From Anaerotignum neopropionicum (GTDB lineage Bacteria; Bacillota; Clostridia; Lachnospirales; Anaerotignaceae): a stretch of 64,000 bases of DNA. Numbering within the stretch: the stretch's first letter is position 1; every line of letters starts with the position of its first letter. Of the stretch, positions 35,076-44,354 are shown one piece after another. The position numbers and the translations under genes were made by a program. The notes beneath the pieces are model-generated. The model was given only the letters and a program-made list of their open reading frames with translations, had not been told where the DNA came from and made no database searches. The stretch covers positions 1-64,000 of the forward strand of contig NZ_LRVM01000010.1 in the NCBI RefSeq assembly GCF_001571775.1, read 5' to 3'.

Positions 35076-36125
35076 TCACGCTTTGATTGCCCATCTCATT
35101 TTTGCTGAACGAGCACGACTATTCATATTACATTCTTCTGCTGTCGGCCTGATAACTTCGGTTGAGATTTCGCTGTAAACGCCTTTGTTCATCAAGCTTT
35201 TAAAAGACTTTTTAACTAGTCTGTCCTCGCCTGAATGGAACGTTAGTATCGCTACACGTCCACCTTTATTCAAGGCATTCGGAAGTTTTTCTAAAAATTC
35301 AAATAACACTTCAAATTCACTATTCACATCAATGCGCAGTGCTTGGAACGTTCTTTGGCAGGATTTCTTGATTGCTTCTTTTCGTTCGCCTGTTGGAATA
35401 AATTGAAGGGCATCTCCAATCATTTGTTGAAGCTTCGTCGTCGTAGAAATATCAGCTCCATTTGCAATTTCCGAAACAATCGTTTTAGAAATTATTTCGG
35501 CATACGGTTCGTCTGCATTTTCAAGCAGCATACCTTCTAATTCTTTTTGTGTAATCATCCTTAATCGTTCAGCCGCAGAGATACCCTTTTCAGGATTCAG
35601 TCGTAAATCCAAAGGTCCCTCTCTTTTATACGAAAACCCTCTGTCCGGATTATCTATTTGCATTGAAGAAACGCCTAAATCTGCTAATATAAAATCAAAC
35701 AAACCTGCCTCAACAACAACTTCATCAATATTGGCAAAGTTCAGATGCTTGGTAGTCAGTATTTCCAGGCCATAACCTAAATTCTCCAGACGTTCTCTGG
35801 TTTTGGTTATTTCAATAGGGTCTACGTCAAGTGCGTACAAATGTCCCTTGGATTCTAAGCGTTTTAGCATTTCTAGCGTGTGTCCACCATAACCCAAAGT
35901 TGCATCCAAACCAGTTTGTCCTGGCTTAATTTTTAAGAACTCCAGAATTTCATTGACGCATATTGGAATGTGCATACCCGCAGGTGTATTGCCCTTTTGA
36001 ATGACTTTTGCCACAGTATCAACGTATTTTTCCGGTTGAAGCTCCTTATATTTTTCTTTATAGCTTCTGGGATGAGCCCCTTGATATCTGGTGCGCCGTT
36101 TGTGTTCCTTATCTTGATTGTCCAT
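35076..36125 (-). CDS. 16S rRNA m4C1402 methyltransferase RsmH-type paralogue
   Basis: 349 residues. RsmH methylates N4 of C1402 in 16S rRNA using S-adenosylmethionine. Motifs: MHIPICVNEILEFLKIKPGQ, the SAM site LDATLGYGGHTLEML, the helix GHLYALDVDPIEITKTRERL, LADLGVSSMQIDNPDRGFSY and the C-terminal VAILTFHSGEDRLVKKSFKS. Compared with the usual 310 residues it has a basic N-terminal extension of about 45 residues. It is not in a cell-division (mra) cluster, so it is probably the second, stand-alone paralogue found in some Clostridia; the target is unproven. Confidence 0.88.
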   Translation of the reverse strand: MDNQDKEHKRRTRYQGAHPRSYKEKYKELQPEKYVDTVAKVIQKGNTPAGMHIPICVNEILEFLKIKPGQTGLDATLGYGGHTLEMLKRLESKGHLYALDVDPIEITKTRERLENLGYGLEILTTKHLNFANIDEVVVEAGLFDFILADLGVSSMQIDNPDRGFSYKREGPLDLRLNPEKGISAAERLRMITQKELEGMLLENADEPYAEIISKTIVSEIANGADISTTTKLQQMIGDALQFIPTGERKEAIKKSCQRTFQALRIDVNSEFEVLFEFLEKLPNALNKGGRVAILTFHSGEDRLVKKSFKSLMNKGVYSEISTEVIRPTAEECNMNSRARSAKMRWAIKA

Positions 36126-36391
36126 GAATTATATACCACCTTTTCTTAACTCGTCTTTATTTGTTTTCTCCCTTATTATGTGGCAAGAAAATTATAGTAT
36201 CTTGGAAAAATTGCTATTGATTTCTTTCAGAAAAAAAATGCATGTTCCTAATAATTCTTCCAAATTTATATCTAATAACTAACTTCCGAAATTCGAAAAT
36301 TCCTATTAAACATAATGCACAGTTCAAAAAAACAGACTTCTAAATGCTTATATTTAAAACGAAATTATTATTTCCTCACTTATTTATTTCC

Positions 36392-37252
36392 TTAAAAGCG
36401 TTTTGCATACCCACATCGGCGGCAAAGCTCTTCGCTAGGTTGGCGTGCCGAAAACCCTTTGTAAAGTGCTTGCGCACGTTCACCGGACAGAATTTGAGCA
36501 AGGGGCGTTTGAAAAATGTTGCCCAGTGCAATATCACCTCGGCTATCCAAACAGCAAGGCACTACGGTGCCATCGCTTAGTACGGCCATCTGGCTCCGTA
36601 GCCCATGACAGAATACGGGTTGCTCCGTGGGAGGTTCATCCATACTCGGCCATGTAAATCGTGCAGCCTTTCCAAGGAAAAGTCGCGGCGCTAGTGTGGT
36701 ATTACCACTTTCACAGATTTTAATCTGTGCCGCTTCTTGTGCAGCCTTGTCCAATCCTAAAAAACCACACAACGGGGTGAAAATAGCTTCATTATCAATG
36801 GTATTTGCTCCTAAATTCCACATTCTCAGCTCGCAAAAAATTCCTTTGTCTGTTGCAGCTGCAACAAACAATGCTACATCTCGTAGATATTCCTCCTTAC
36901 AATAAGCGTTACCTGGCTCCATGCTGTGCAACGATACGCTTACTTTTCGCAATGCAGGTGCATTCAGCAGTACTTTCTGTTTTTTCGCAAGCAGCGTACC
37001 ATTTGTGGTAATGTTTACAATCATGCCCAAGTGATATGCTACAGCCAAAAGTTCTTCCAATTGCGGATGTACCAGTGGCTCTCCCAGTACGTGCAGATAA
37101 ATGTGGTTCGTATAAGGCTTTGCTTCCTGAATTACATGTGAGAACTCATCAGTACTCATAAACCGTGGTACACGAACGTTACCAATGCAAAAACTGCACG
37201 ACAGATTACACATATTGGTGATTTCAATGTAGATACGAGAAATTTTTTTCAT
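36392..37252 (-). CDS. Radical SAM / SPASM-like protein
   Basis: 286 residues. The [4Fe-4S] cluster motif C15-x3-C19-x2-C22 (NMCNLSCSFC) begins a radical SAM domain with HVLGEPLVHPQLEELLAVAY and NITTNGTLLAKKQKVLL. The C-terminus holds SPASM-like cysteines for an additional cluster: VVPCCLDSRGDIALGN and LCRRCGYAKRF. Such enzymes modify peptides or proteins, but no small precursor peptide gene was recognised next to it. The start has only a weak ribosome binding site. It is divergent from the amidase-domain gene. Confidence 0.85.
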   Translation of the reverse strand: MKKISRIYIEITNMCNLSCSFCIGNVRVPRFMSTDEFSHVIQEAKPYTNHIYLHVLGEPLVHPQLEELLAVAYHLGMIVNITTNGTLLAKKQKVLLNAPALRKVSVSLHSMEPGNAYCKEEYLRDVALFVAAATDKGIFCELRMWNLGANTIDNEAIFTPLCGFLGLDKAAQEAAQIKICESGNTTLAPRLFLGKAARFTWPSMDEPPTEQPVFCHGLRSQMAVLSDGTVVPCCLDSRGDIALGNIFQTPLAQILSGERAQALYKGFSARQPSEELCRRCGYAKRF

Positions 37253-37413
37253 AAGGTTTGTTCACTTTCACTGCTTTTGTGCAGATAAAATATATTTTTG
37301 TTGTATTTTGGGTCTACTATTTGTAAGAAAATATTTGCCAATACAGACTTTTATGAATTTCTCCCTACTCACCTATACGGTCATCTGCATACAATAGCAT
37401 AGAGGTGAAAACC

Positions 37414-37911
37414 ATGAGAAAAACATACTATGATCGAGAAAAAGCTGTATCGTATGCGCACAAGTGGGCATATGGGCGCAATCCACAATTCTACAATTTT
37501 GATCGCCTAGGCGGGGACTGCACAAATTTTGCCTCACAGGTGTTGTATGCCGGTTCAGGGGTTATGAATCCCAAACCGACCTTCGGCTGGTATTATTACA
37601 GCTTGAATAACCGTGCGCCTGCCTGGACTGGTGTTGAATTCCTGTATAAATTTCTTGTAAATAACCTGGGAATTGGCCCTGTTGCCGTAGCGACAGATAT
37701 TTCTCAGGTAGAACCAGGGGATATTGTCCATCTTTCTTTCGAAGGAATGGTGTTTAGTCATTCACCTGCGATCGTTTCCGTGGGAAAGATTCCTTCCCCC
37801 TCTAACATCCTCATCGCTGCACACACGTTCGACGCTGATAATCGCCCATTGAATACTTATCCGTATGTAAGCATTCGCTATTTGCACATCACGCATGTGA
37901 ATACTTGGTAA
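37414..37911 (+). CDS. Putative amidase-domain (amidase_6) protein
   Basis: 165 residues from ATG 37414, set by GAGGTG. The domain is complete: YDREKAVSYAHKWAYGRNPQ, the catalytic-Cys block GGDCTNFASQVLYAG, GWYYYSLNNRAPAWTGVEFL, and the His block VFSHSPAIVS. Proteins with this papain-like domain are thought to cleave wall peptides and are common in spore formers. No signal peptide is present. CATACAATA at 37388-37396 resembles a late-sporulation sigma -10 box; this is only suggestive. A terminator follows at 38011. Confidence 0.82.
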   Translation: MRKTYYDREKAVSYAHKWAYGRNPQFYNFDRLGGDCTNFASQVLYAGSGVMNPKPTFGWYYYSLNNRAPAWTGVEFLYKFLVNNLGIGPVAVATDISQVEPGDIVHLSFEGMVFSHSPAIVSVGKIPSPSNILIAAHTFDADNRPLNTYPYVSIRYLHITHVNTW

Positions 37912-38010
37912 GATGAATGGAGATCGCTCAAAATTTTAATGCTTCTGCGCCCCATTGATACACATACTAGCTATGAATGGCTGCAAAACTACTGATGATT
38001 CCAATTCATA

Positions 38011-38048
38011 AGCCCTGATGTTTCGCTAAACATTAGGGCTTGCTTTTT
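38011..38048 (+). terminator. Terminator of the amidase gene
   Basis: AGCCCTGATG (38011-38020) pairs with CATTAGGGCT (38031-38040) with one wobble, loop TTTCGCTAAA, then TGCTTTTTAT. Confidence 0.82.
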
Positions 38049-38174
38049 ATGGATAAAGTGGCAGTTTGCCTGCAGGGCCGCGATATAGGTTATAACCATA
38101 ATAGGAAACTGTATTCACTATAGATGACGCTCATAATCCAATCGAAATATATCTGAGATGAAAGCAGTAAGCGT

Positions 38175-38831
38175 TTACATACGAGCACTTTTTTCGGTCA
38201 AATATTGTCTATCTATAACTAAAAATCCCGACGCTCTCTTCTCTAATACCCCTCTCTGGCACATGTCGTTGAGTAGGCGAAAAAGATGACGATAGCTAAT
38301 TCCAATAGACTTGGATACATCGGAAAGAATTTCTGTAAACATCTGGTTATGCTCCGCCATAAGAATGTAGGAACACAGGCGTTCTTCGCCTGAATACAAT
38401 GCCGATGTGATGTGCGCATAGCTACTGTTTAATAGTTTAGTTGACAGCCCACTTGCCAGCTGATTCATAAACGTAATGTTATGAATAAGATACTCTTGAT
38501 TGAGGTTCAAAGGAATTCTGATACACTCACACGCAAATGCTGCAATAGATGTGGCTGATGCAGATTTGTTCTCCTGCACAAATTCAACATCTCCTAAAAT
38601 TCCACTGGATATATAATAGCACAGCGTCAAATCCTTCCCATTTGCGGCAAGCATACACACCTTGATTTTCCCTCGCATGATAATAAATAGATGTTCAACG
38701 ATGTCCCCTTGATTTAACAAAACTTCACCTGCATCGAATCTGCAAACAACACAGTCTTTTAAGTAACTGAGATCAAGTCCGTATTCTTTCAAGTCGGAGT
38801 TTGAGTCTGCAGTTATCGGGTACTTTATCAT
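38175..38831 (-). CDS. Crp/Fnr-family transcriptional regulator
   Basis: 218 residues from ATG 38831 (GGGGAGTG upstream). The N-terminal cyclic-nucleotide-binding-type barrel is VCRFDAGEVLLNQGDIVEHL with IIMRGKIKVCMLAANGKDLT, and the C-terminal HTH is LSDVSKSIGISYRHLFRLLN. The Arg that contacts cAMP in CRP is not obvious, so the effector is unknown. It resembles YeiL-type regulators. It is divergent from the YdcZ transporter gene, which it likely controls. Confidence 0.88.
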   Translation of the reverse strand: MIKYPITADSNSDLKEYGLDLSYLKDCVVCRFDAGEVLLNQGDIVEHLFIIMRGKIKVCMLAANGKDLTLCYYISSGILGDVEFVQENKSASATSIAAFACECIRIPLNLNQEYLIHNITFMNQLASGLSTKLLNSSYAHITSALYSGEERLCSYILMAEHNQMFTEILSDVSKSIGISYRHLFRLLNDMCQRGVLEKRASGFLVIDRQYLTEKSARM

Positions 38832-38938
38832 GGCCTTCACTCCCCTTAGTTTGTATTGAATATGCACCATCATCCTGACAAATGTCCTATATGATTTGTA
38901 TGGAGAGATAATACAATGAATCCAAAGGGGGTGTTCAA

Positions 38939-39853
38939 ATGTATTATTTACTGTCAATCTTGGCGGGGGTTGTCATTTCTGCCATGGTGTCGCTAAACGG
39001 TAGGCTAACAGCATCTTATGGCACTTATTCAGCAGCCGTAATTATTCATATCGTTGGCGTAATATTTGCAACCTCAATATGCGTAATAAGAAAAGAGCAC
39101 ATACAAATTAAAAGCCGGGCTCCGCTATGGGCTTATTTCGGGGGCGTTATCGGCGTGCTTACAACACTGTTTAACAATTACGCTTATGGGCACATCACCA
39201 TAACCAACATCGTAGCCTTGGGGTTGCTGGGGCAGAGCATTACATCCGTCGTTTTAGACTCCTTCGGGTGGCTTGGTGTAGAAAAGCGACGGATACACAA
39301 GAGCTCTATTGTTGGCTACCTTACTGCGATTATCGGTATCTTTATCATGATGGATAACTCCGTTTCAGAGGCTGTGTTTGCCGTCGTTCTGTCGCTGAAT
39401 TCCGGTATTACAGTGGTGCTATCCAGAACCGTAAATTCAAGACTGTCAACAGAAACAAGTCCATTGGTAGGTTCATTAATAAACCATCTAGTAGGTTTGC
39501 CTATTTGCATTGCTCTTGCACTTTGCTTACAGAGACCCGTCTGGTTGATGCCTACTGGAACAAAACTCTGGATGTATTTGGGTGGTGCACTTGGGGTGGT
39601 AACTGTTCTGCTGTTAAATATCACTGTCCCAAGGGTGTCAGCGTTTCGCTTGACACTGTTATCGTTTGTGGGGCAAATCTTTACTGGAATAATACTGGAT
39701 TTGGCACTCGGTTTGGAATGCTCCACTTTCACCTTTGTCGGTGGACTGATAATCACTGCTGGCTTGCTGGCAAACATGATGTTGGAGTATTGGAATAATT
39801 GTAGAATCCAAAAAAAGAATCATATTGGAGCAGCGCCAGAGCAGCAGAAATAG
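38939..39853 (+). CDS. DMT-family (YdcZ/DUF606) transporter, fused two-domain form
   Basis: 304 residues with about ten membrane helices. Each half carries the YdcZ signature: LSILAGVVISAMVSLNGRLT and GALGVVTVLLLNITVPRVSA, the latter followed by FRLTLLSFVGQIFTGIILDL. The typical bacterial YdcZ unit is about 140-150 residues, so this is a fusion of two. It is a probable efflux or uptake permease in the cytoplasmic membrane, substrate unknown. GGGGGTG precedes ATG 38939. It is divergent from the Crp-type gene with a 107 bp gap. Confidence 0.88.
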   Translation: MYYLLSILAGVVISAMVSLNGRLTASYGTYSAAVIIHIVGVIFATSICVIRKEHIQIKSRAPLWAYFGGVIGVLTTLFNNYAYGHITITNIVALGLLGQSITSVVLDSFGWLGVEKRRIHKSSIVGYLTAIIGIFIMMDNSVSEAVFAVVLSLNSGITVVLSRTVNSRLSTETSPLVGSLINHLVGLPICIALALCLQRPVWLMPTGTKLWMYLGGALGVVTVLLLNITVPRVSAFRLTLLSFVGQIFTGIILDLALGLECSTFTFVGGLIITAGLLANMMLEYWNNCRIQKKNHIGAAPEQQK

Positions 39854-40003
39854 CTCTCTGAGACAAAGTGTTCGGAAGCAAATAATCAGGGAAACCATAT
39901 TCTTAGCCCAAGGTAGAATAAAATACCTGTAGTATTCCATTATCGATACGATGACATGTCCATCATAAACATAACTAGAAACTGACTTTTCTAAAAATCA
40001 CCC

Positions 40004-40254
40004 TCATAAAGAATACTTATGCAGCTCTTTTCCACAATGTGGACAATACTCAGGAACCGGCCCCCTAACCCAAGAAAGAGACTTGCCACAACGGGGACAT
40101 TGGTAAGAATGGAGAATTCAATCATTTCAGCTATCACAATAATGGCTCCCACAACAAACATCCAAGTTTTAGCCATAATCTCTCCTACTAATAAAACGAA
40201 CAAACGAATAACCATTCCAGACAACAGCATAGTTCTGCTTTTATAACAGTTCAT
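40004..40254 (-). pseudogene. Membrane zinc-ribbon protein, frameshifted (paralogue 1)
   Basis: From ATG 40254 the frame gives two membrane helices (SGMVIRLFVLLVGEI and TWMFVVGAIIVIAEMIEF). One base appears to be missing just before the zinc-ribbon part: the next frame reads YQCPRCGKSLSWVRG then PEYCPHCGKEL to TGA at 40004. With one extra T near 40110 it would be a complete two-helix, two-CxxC protein. The paralogue at 42193 breaks at almost the same place. Function unknown. Confidence 0.65.
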
Positions 40255-40346
40255 TACGCATCACCTCTGCAAATTAAAAAAATCATATTATCCGTTATAA
40301 ATATAATGGCAATTGTCAGCATCTGTAATATAAACAGTGGATATAG

Positions 40347-40784
40347 TCATAGAAGGGATATATAAAAATCCACAGCGCCTCTGACTTCACTTTCATCTGG
40401 ATGCCCTTTGTTGATCCCGCCCACCAGTTTTAAAGGACCATATGTGTCATACCCGGAGCAGCCATATGAACCAAGGGATACGCAGCCCCTACCCTCTAAG
40501 GCTGTACATATGTTTTGCGAAAAATCTTTGTTGTTTTTACCACAAGAATATATGAAGAACACTTTCTTTCCAGAAGGAACAGATTGTGCTAAAGATGTAA
40601 TCTTCTTGTAGAACTTCCCAAATGCAACGCCCGATGCGAAGCCAATAATATCATAGCTTTCATAATTAACAGAATTAACTTCTGTTGCGTCGACTAGGTC
40701 AACTTCATTTTTTGTGGCAATGTCATCCACTAGCTTTTTCGTATTTCCATGATGGGTTGATTCAAATACAATAACTACTTTCAT
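40347..40784 (-). CDS. Flavodoxin-family protein
   Basis: 145 residues. The FMN phosphate loop is at the N-terminus (VFESTHHGNTKKLVDDI), with YDIIGFASGVAFGKFYKKIT and VFFIYSCGKNN for the later loops. It would bind FMN and carry electrons, or act as a small flavin reductase, in the cytoplasm. GGAGG precedes ATG 40784. It is a single gene; the LUD-domain remnant lies just upstream on the same strand, so the two may once have been co-transcribed. Confidence 0.9.
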   Translation of the reverse strand: MKVVIVFESTHHGNTKKLVDDIATKNEVDLVDATEVNSVNYESYDIIGFASGVAFGKFYKKITSLAQSVPSGKKVFFIYSCGKNNKDFSQNICTALEGRGCVSLGSYGCSGYDTYGPLKLVGGINKGHPDESEVRGAVDFYISLL

Positions 40785-40904
40785 TTACAATAACCTCCAA
40801 TTTACTCAGTTTACTCAATAATGGAACATTTATCAATAACCATAATTTCCGTTTATAAAAATCACTTTTATTCTATCCTTTGAAAATTGTCCTGCTATCA
40901 AAAT

Positions 40905-41392
40905 AAAATCATTGCAGATGCGCCGCTAATGTTTGCAGGCGATGCACCTCCCAAGTCTTACACATGGCGTATTTTTATTAAGCCTTTTCGCATCCAGTGG
41001 TGCTGCAATTTGTCTTGTGGCTCAATAGCATCTTCCACAGTATCAACTAATTTATTCATGACAACAACAACTATGACCTGCCTGGGCCCATAAATCACAG
41101 GAGCAACACGGCTGCCAATTCCATCGATGTTAAACAGCTTCCCATTCATGATGACTGCGTTTGCGCCTGTAATAAAAGTGGCTGCGTCAAAATTACTGAG
41201 TTATAGTTTTCGCTTATCCTCGGAAGTCAAGTTTTGCTGGTGTTTATCATAAAAAGTATATTTTCCCTTCCGAAGATATTCGAATACCCCAGTTTCATCT
41301 AATGTAGCGGTATCTCCGCAGCCAATCTTTTCGCCCTCGGCAAGCTGTGTAGAAAGCAGAGAAAGCTATTCCTGTCTGTTTTCTACATAGTA
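40905..41392 (-). pseudogene. LUD-domain (LutC/YkgG-like) protein pseudogene
   Basis: Minus-strand frames give LAEGEKIGCGDTATLDETG, YLRKGKYTFYDKHQQNLTSE, then FDAATFITGANAVIMNGKLF, NIDGIGSRVAPVIYGPRQVI and NKLVDTVEDAIEP, then in another frame GRCIACKH, a stop and RRICND. This order matches LUD-domain proteins of lactate utilisation type. At least three frameshifts or stops and the missing N-terminal part make it dead. Confidence 0.78.
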
Positions 41393-41548
41393 ACTCCCCC
41401 ATATTTTTGTTCTATAAATTGTTAATCGTTTTCTTTATTCTCTCATCCATACAAGTAAAAAACTCCTAAAAATATAAACAAATGAAACTTGCCTTCTTCT
41501 CACAGTTTAACATAATACGCAACTCGAATTACACTCATTAACCTTAAA

Positions 41549-41740
41549 TTAAATTATTTCTTGGACCCTTCCCACTTGTCCATCAGTTAACATTACTTTG
41601 ATACCGTGAGGGTGAAATTTACTGTTGGTTAGTATTTTCCCAACTGTTCCCTCTGTAAGTTTTCCTGTTCTTTGGTCAGCTTTCAATACAATCTTTACTT
41701 TTACACCGATTTTAACATCAGATCTATTTTGTCCGTTCAT
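41549..41740 (-). CDS. ywbE: YwbE family protein
   Basis: 63 residues, complete: SDVKIGVKVKIVLKADQRTG, KLTEGTVGKILTNSKFHPHG, IKVMLTDGQVGRVQEI. This is the KOW-like beta-barrel sequence of the YwbE family. AAGGAGAA precedes ATG 41740. Small, cytoplasmic, conserved across Firmicutes; the function is unknown, and a nucleic-acid-binding role is inferred from the fold only. Confidence 0.92.
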   Translation of the reverse strand: MNGQNRSDVKIGVKVKIVLKADQRTGKLTEGTVGKILTNSKFHPHGIKVMLTDGQVGRVQEII

Positions 41741-42192
41741 ATTTTCTCCTTATTTGTCCATTCACTTAACACTTACCAATCTCAAGTTCAGTTCATTGAC
41801 TGGGATTTCTGTAATCTTAATAATCCAACATTCCAAATCATCATCTTATAATTGAACACAATTTCATTTTAATAATTATACCATTCTTCACTGTGTTTTT
41901 CCTGAGAGTGCCCTCATACTCATTATAATTATCCTTTCTTATAGCTCGTATAATTGAAAAAACTCTAAATACATGTCCATGTCACGGATTACTGTACTGT
42001 AAAAATTAATCTAAACCTTATATTGCGTGATTCAAAATACTTAATAGTAAATATAAAAATCATTCGCACATTTCTGGATGACGCAAATTTTAACGTGTTT
42101 AAGATTCCCATTATGGTACTAGTATGTACCCAACAAACTGGATCCGCTGTGTAAACATAACTAGAAATTCAAATATACACGCAACCTTATCC
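41741..42192. other. Intergenic region, nothing recognised
   Basis: About 450 bp of AT-rich DNA without a supported frame. AAACATAACTAGAAA near 42155 also occurs near 39967, each just downstream of a zinc-ribbon paralogue, so this flank belongs to the duplicated segment. Confidence 0.45.
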
Positions 42193-42431
42193 TTATTTTA
42201 ATTCATTACCACAATGCGGACAATATTTTGGAATGCCATCTCTACAATCCATTAAAGACTTATAGCAATAGGGCATCTATAAAAAATTACTGACTGAAGA
42301 ATACCCGCAAAAGTACATAAAGTTCCAATTACTAAATAAATCATTTCATTTTTTATATATCCCACAGCTAATAGCAAAAAGCTAACTATAAATAACCCCC
42401 ACATAAGTCTATGACTTTTACGATAGTTCAT
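42193..42431 (-). pseudogene. Membrane zinc-ribbon protein, frameshifted (paralogue 2)
   Basis: ATG 42431 follows GGAGGTCATG and opens MNYRKSHRLMWGLFIVSFLL with two membrane helices, then FYRCP. A one-base loss near 42275 (TGCCCTATTGC instead of TGCCCTTATTGC) puts the rest, YCYKSLMDCRDGIPKYCPHC, in another frame ending at TAA 42193. It shares order, length and zinc ribbon with the 40004-40254 locus. Either both copies are dead or decoding involves a shift at CPxC. Confidence 0.65.
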
Positions 42432-42537
42432 AAGGCATGACCTCCATATATAAAAAAAATCTTTTTCGTTAAACATAATGCGTTTTTCAATGAACGATTA
42501 AGCGGCAGGTTGTTTCATGAGTTCTCACGACAATCCG

Positions 42538-42954
42538 CTATTTGCAACTTTGCTTATAGGAAATCAATGTAAAAACATCTTTGAGCTGTGTTGATTCTGA
42601 AACATCTATTATTAGGCTTACCAACTTCCCCTTGACCTGCTCATTTCTCATCTTTGTTTTTATTTCATTTGCAATAGGCAAATCCATTACCCCTAATCGA
42701 GTTTTCTGGGTAAAATGAAAACTTACTTTAAAGAAACCTTGCCAAATTGAAATCCAAAAAACAGTTTTTCTCTTCGAAATACCTTTGCTTAGCCAAGCAT
42801 TACCGTCATTATAAAAACGCCATTCCAGTTTTGCTCCATACTCTGGAAGGTTTCCCGTAAAAGTTTGATAAACTTCAATGCAATTACCCAATATAGAGGT
42901 CAGAACGGCATCAGTAGGATAAATATGAGCATCATTTAACAACGGTCTGTCCAA
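42538..42954 (-). CDS. DUF3788 family protein
   Basis: 138 residues; I take TTG 42954 as the start because AGGAGG sits 8 bp before it, whereas the GTG three codons earlier overlaps that site. The DUF3788 core is visible: IYPTDAVLTSILGNCIEVYQ, AKLEWRFYNDGNAWLSKG, KTVFWISIWQGFFKVSFHFT and LVSLIIDVSES. A soluble protein of the SRPBCC/YdhG-like kind; function not established. No operon partners. Confidence 0.85.
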   Translation of the reverse strand: MDRPLLNDAHIYPTDAVLTSILGNCIEVYQTFTGNLPEYGAKLEWRFYNDGNAWLSKGISKRKTVFWISIWQGFFKVSFHFTQKTRLGVMDLPIANEIKTKMRNEQVKGKLVSLIIDVSESTQLKDVFTLISYKQSCK

Positions 42955-43244
42955 GCTTCTCACCTCCTATATCAATAACTAGTTCGAGCTTACTTCGCAT
43001 GTCATAAACATAATACGAAGCTCATCAGCTCAATTGAATGTCTCTCCTCTTACTATAATTTTTCAATTATAATTTATTTCATTACAACCAGATAGCCCAA
43101 TCACCATAATCAAAGTACCGCTACCATGATGTAGGTTGCCATCAGCTTTCAGTTGCCTGAAAGCATCTCGCATAAAACTCTTATTTCTTGCTCCACTTGA
43201 TAATATATATGCTCAAACTTTACGTTCTTCAGAGTGTAAATATA

Positions 43245-44354
43245 TTAGTTATAATAGAATTCATGAAGTGATGTCCAAAAATTTCCTTTATTTGCATTAA
43301 ACAGATCAAGATGATGATTAACAAAACCATTATCTTGAACACTCGGATCAATGATATTAAGTGTTTTTTTACTTCTGCCAACACAACTTTTCTTTATTCG
43401 TTCTTCTAACTCTATATCATTGTTCATAAAACTTTTGCCAACAATCCAAATAATTTCGGCATCCTGTAACGACTTATAAAATAATTCTTGATGCAAAGAT
43501 AGCAACCGATTATTTTTGTACAAATCTTCTTTGTATTTAATTGGTAAAATTACTCGTGTCAAAGTATCTCCAAATATCCTAAATTCTGTACCTTGAACTG
43601 GTAAGTTATAAAAAATTTCTTCATGAGTTGTCCCAACCGTTTCTAATTTAGAATACCAATTAAACGAACCATGAACCTTTAAAAGTTTAACCGGAACTTT
43701 TCCAATAAGATGACTAGGAATATTTATCCCTGCAAATCCTAAGCTTTCTAATGACGCTGGTGCTAATTTTCCCAGATTAAGTAAAGTATAATCTGCAATT
43801 TCATCATAATTAAATGAAACAACAATATCATTTTGTTCTAACGAGTTAAATAATTTAGAAAGATATTCACACTGAATGTTTCCTCTATGACATGAATAAA
43901 TATAATTACGAAAATCCACCATAAAAATAGTTTGAAAGTTATTATAGGCTATATACTCTTGTGCTAATCTTTTATGTTTAGTAGCAAAAGATAAAATATC
44001 TATCGCAAGATTAACGTATTTAGGATCTGGAATAAAACCATTTATAATAGAATGATTGCTCAGAATATTTTGCAATGTTACATCATCAAAAAATGTATAT
44101 TGAGGGATAATTGCACGTCTGATTTTTTCAATGTAATACAAAGCTGTACAAAAGATTTCAAAATCATTATTTATTTCAAGGGATTGATATAAGCTTTCAA
44201 ACTCCTTTACAATTTCAATATCTGGATTCTTATATTCCTTATGTGCATCTGCTGCCACCGAAAATAAATCCTTCAGCAAAGGCGGTCTATATCCTTCCCT
44301 AGCCCAACTAGAACCATACGATGCACCTGCACCTAGAATTATCAAATTATGCAA
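43245..44354 (-). CDS. SIR2-like family protein
   Basis: 369 residues starting at TTG 44354, 8 bp after AGGAGG. The nucleotide-binding loop is at the very N-terminus (LIILGAGASYGSSW), followed by a long helical insert, then IVVSFNYDEIADYTLL and LLKVHGSFNWYSKLE, and IIWIVGKSFMNNDIELEERI. This order is that of SIR2_2-type proteins, many of which are NAD-degrading effectors of anti-phage systems (Thoeris, DSR and others). It is not a deacetylase: the zinc cysteines are absent. Phage and recombinase debris nearby supports a defence role, but no obvious partner gene was found. Confidence 0.8.
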   Translation of the reverse strand: MHNLIILGAGASYGSSWAREGYRPPLLKDLFSVAADAHKEYKNPDIEIVKEFESLYQSLEINNDFEIFCTALYYIEKIRRAIIPQYTFFDDVTLQNILSNHSIINGFIPDPKYVNLAIDILSFATKHKRLAQEYIAYNNFQTIFMVDFRNYIYSCHRGNIQCEYLSKLFNSLEQNDIVVSFNYDEIADYTLLNLGKLAPASLESLGFAGINIPSHLIGKVPVKLLKVHGSFNWYSKLETVGTTHEEIFYNLPVQGTEFRIFGDTLTRVILPIKYKEDLYKNNRLLSLHQELFYKSLQDAEIIWIVGKSFMNNDIELEERIKKSCVGRSKKTLNIIDPSVQDNGFVNHHLDLFNANKGNFWTSLHEFYYN

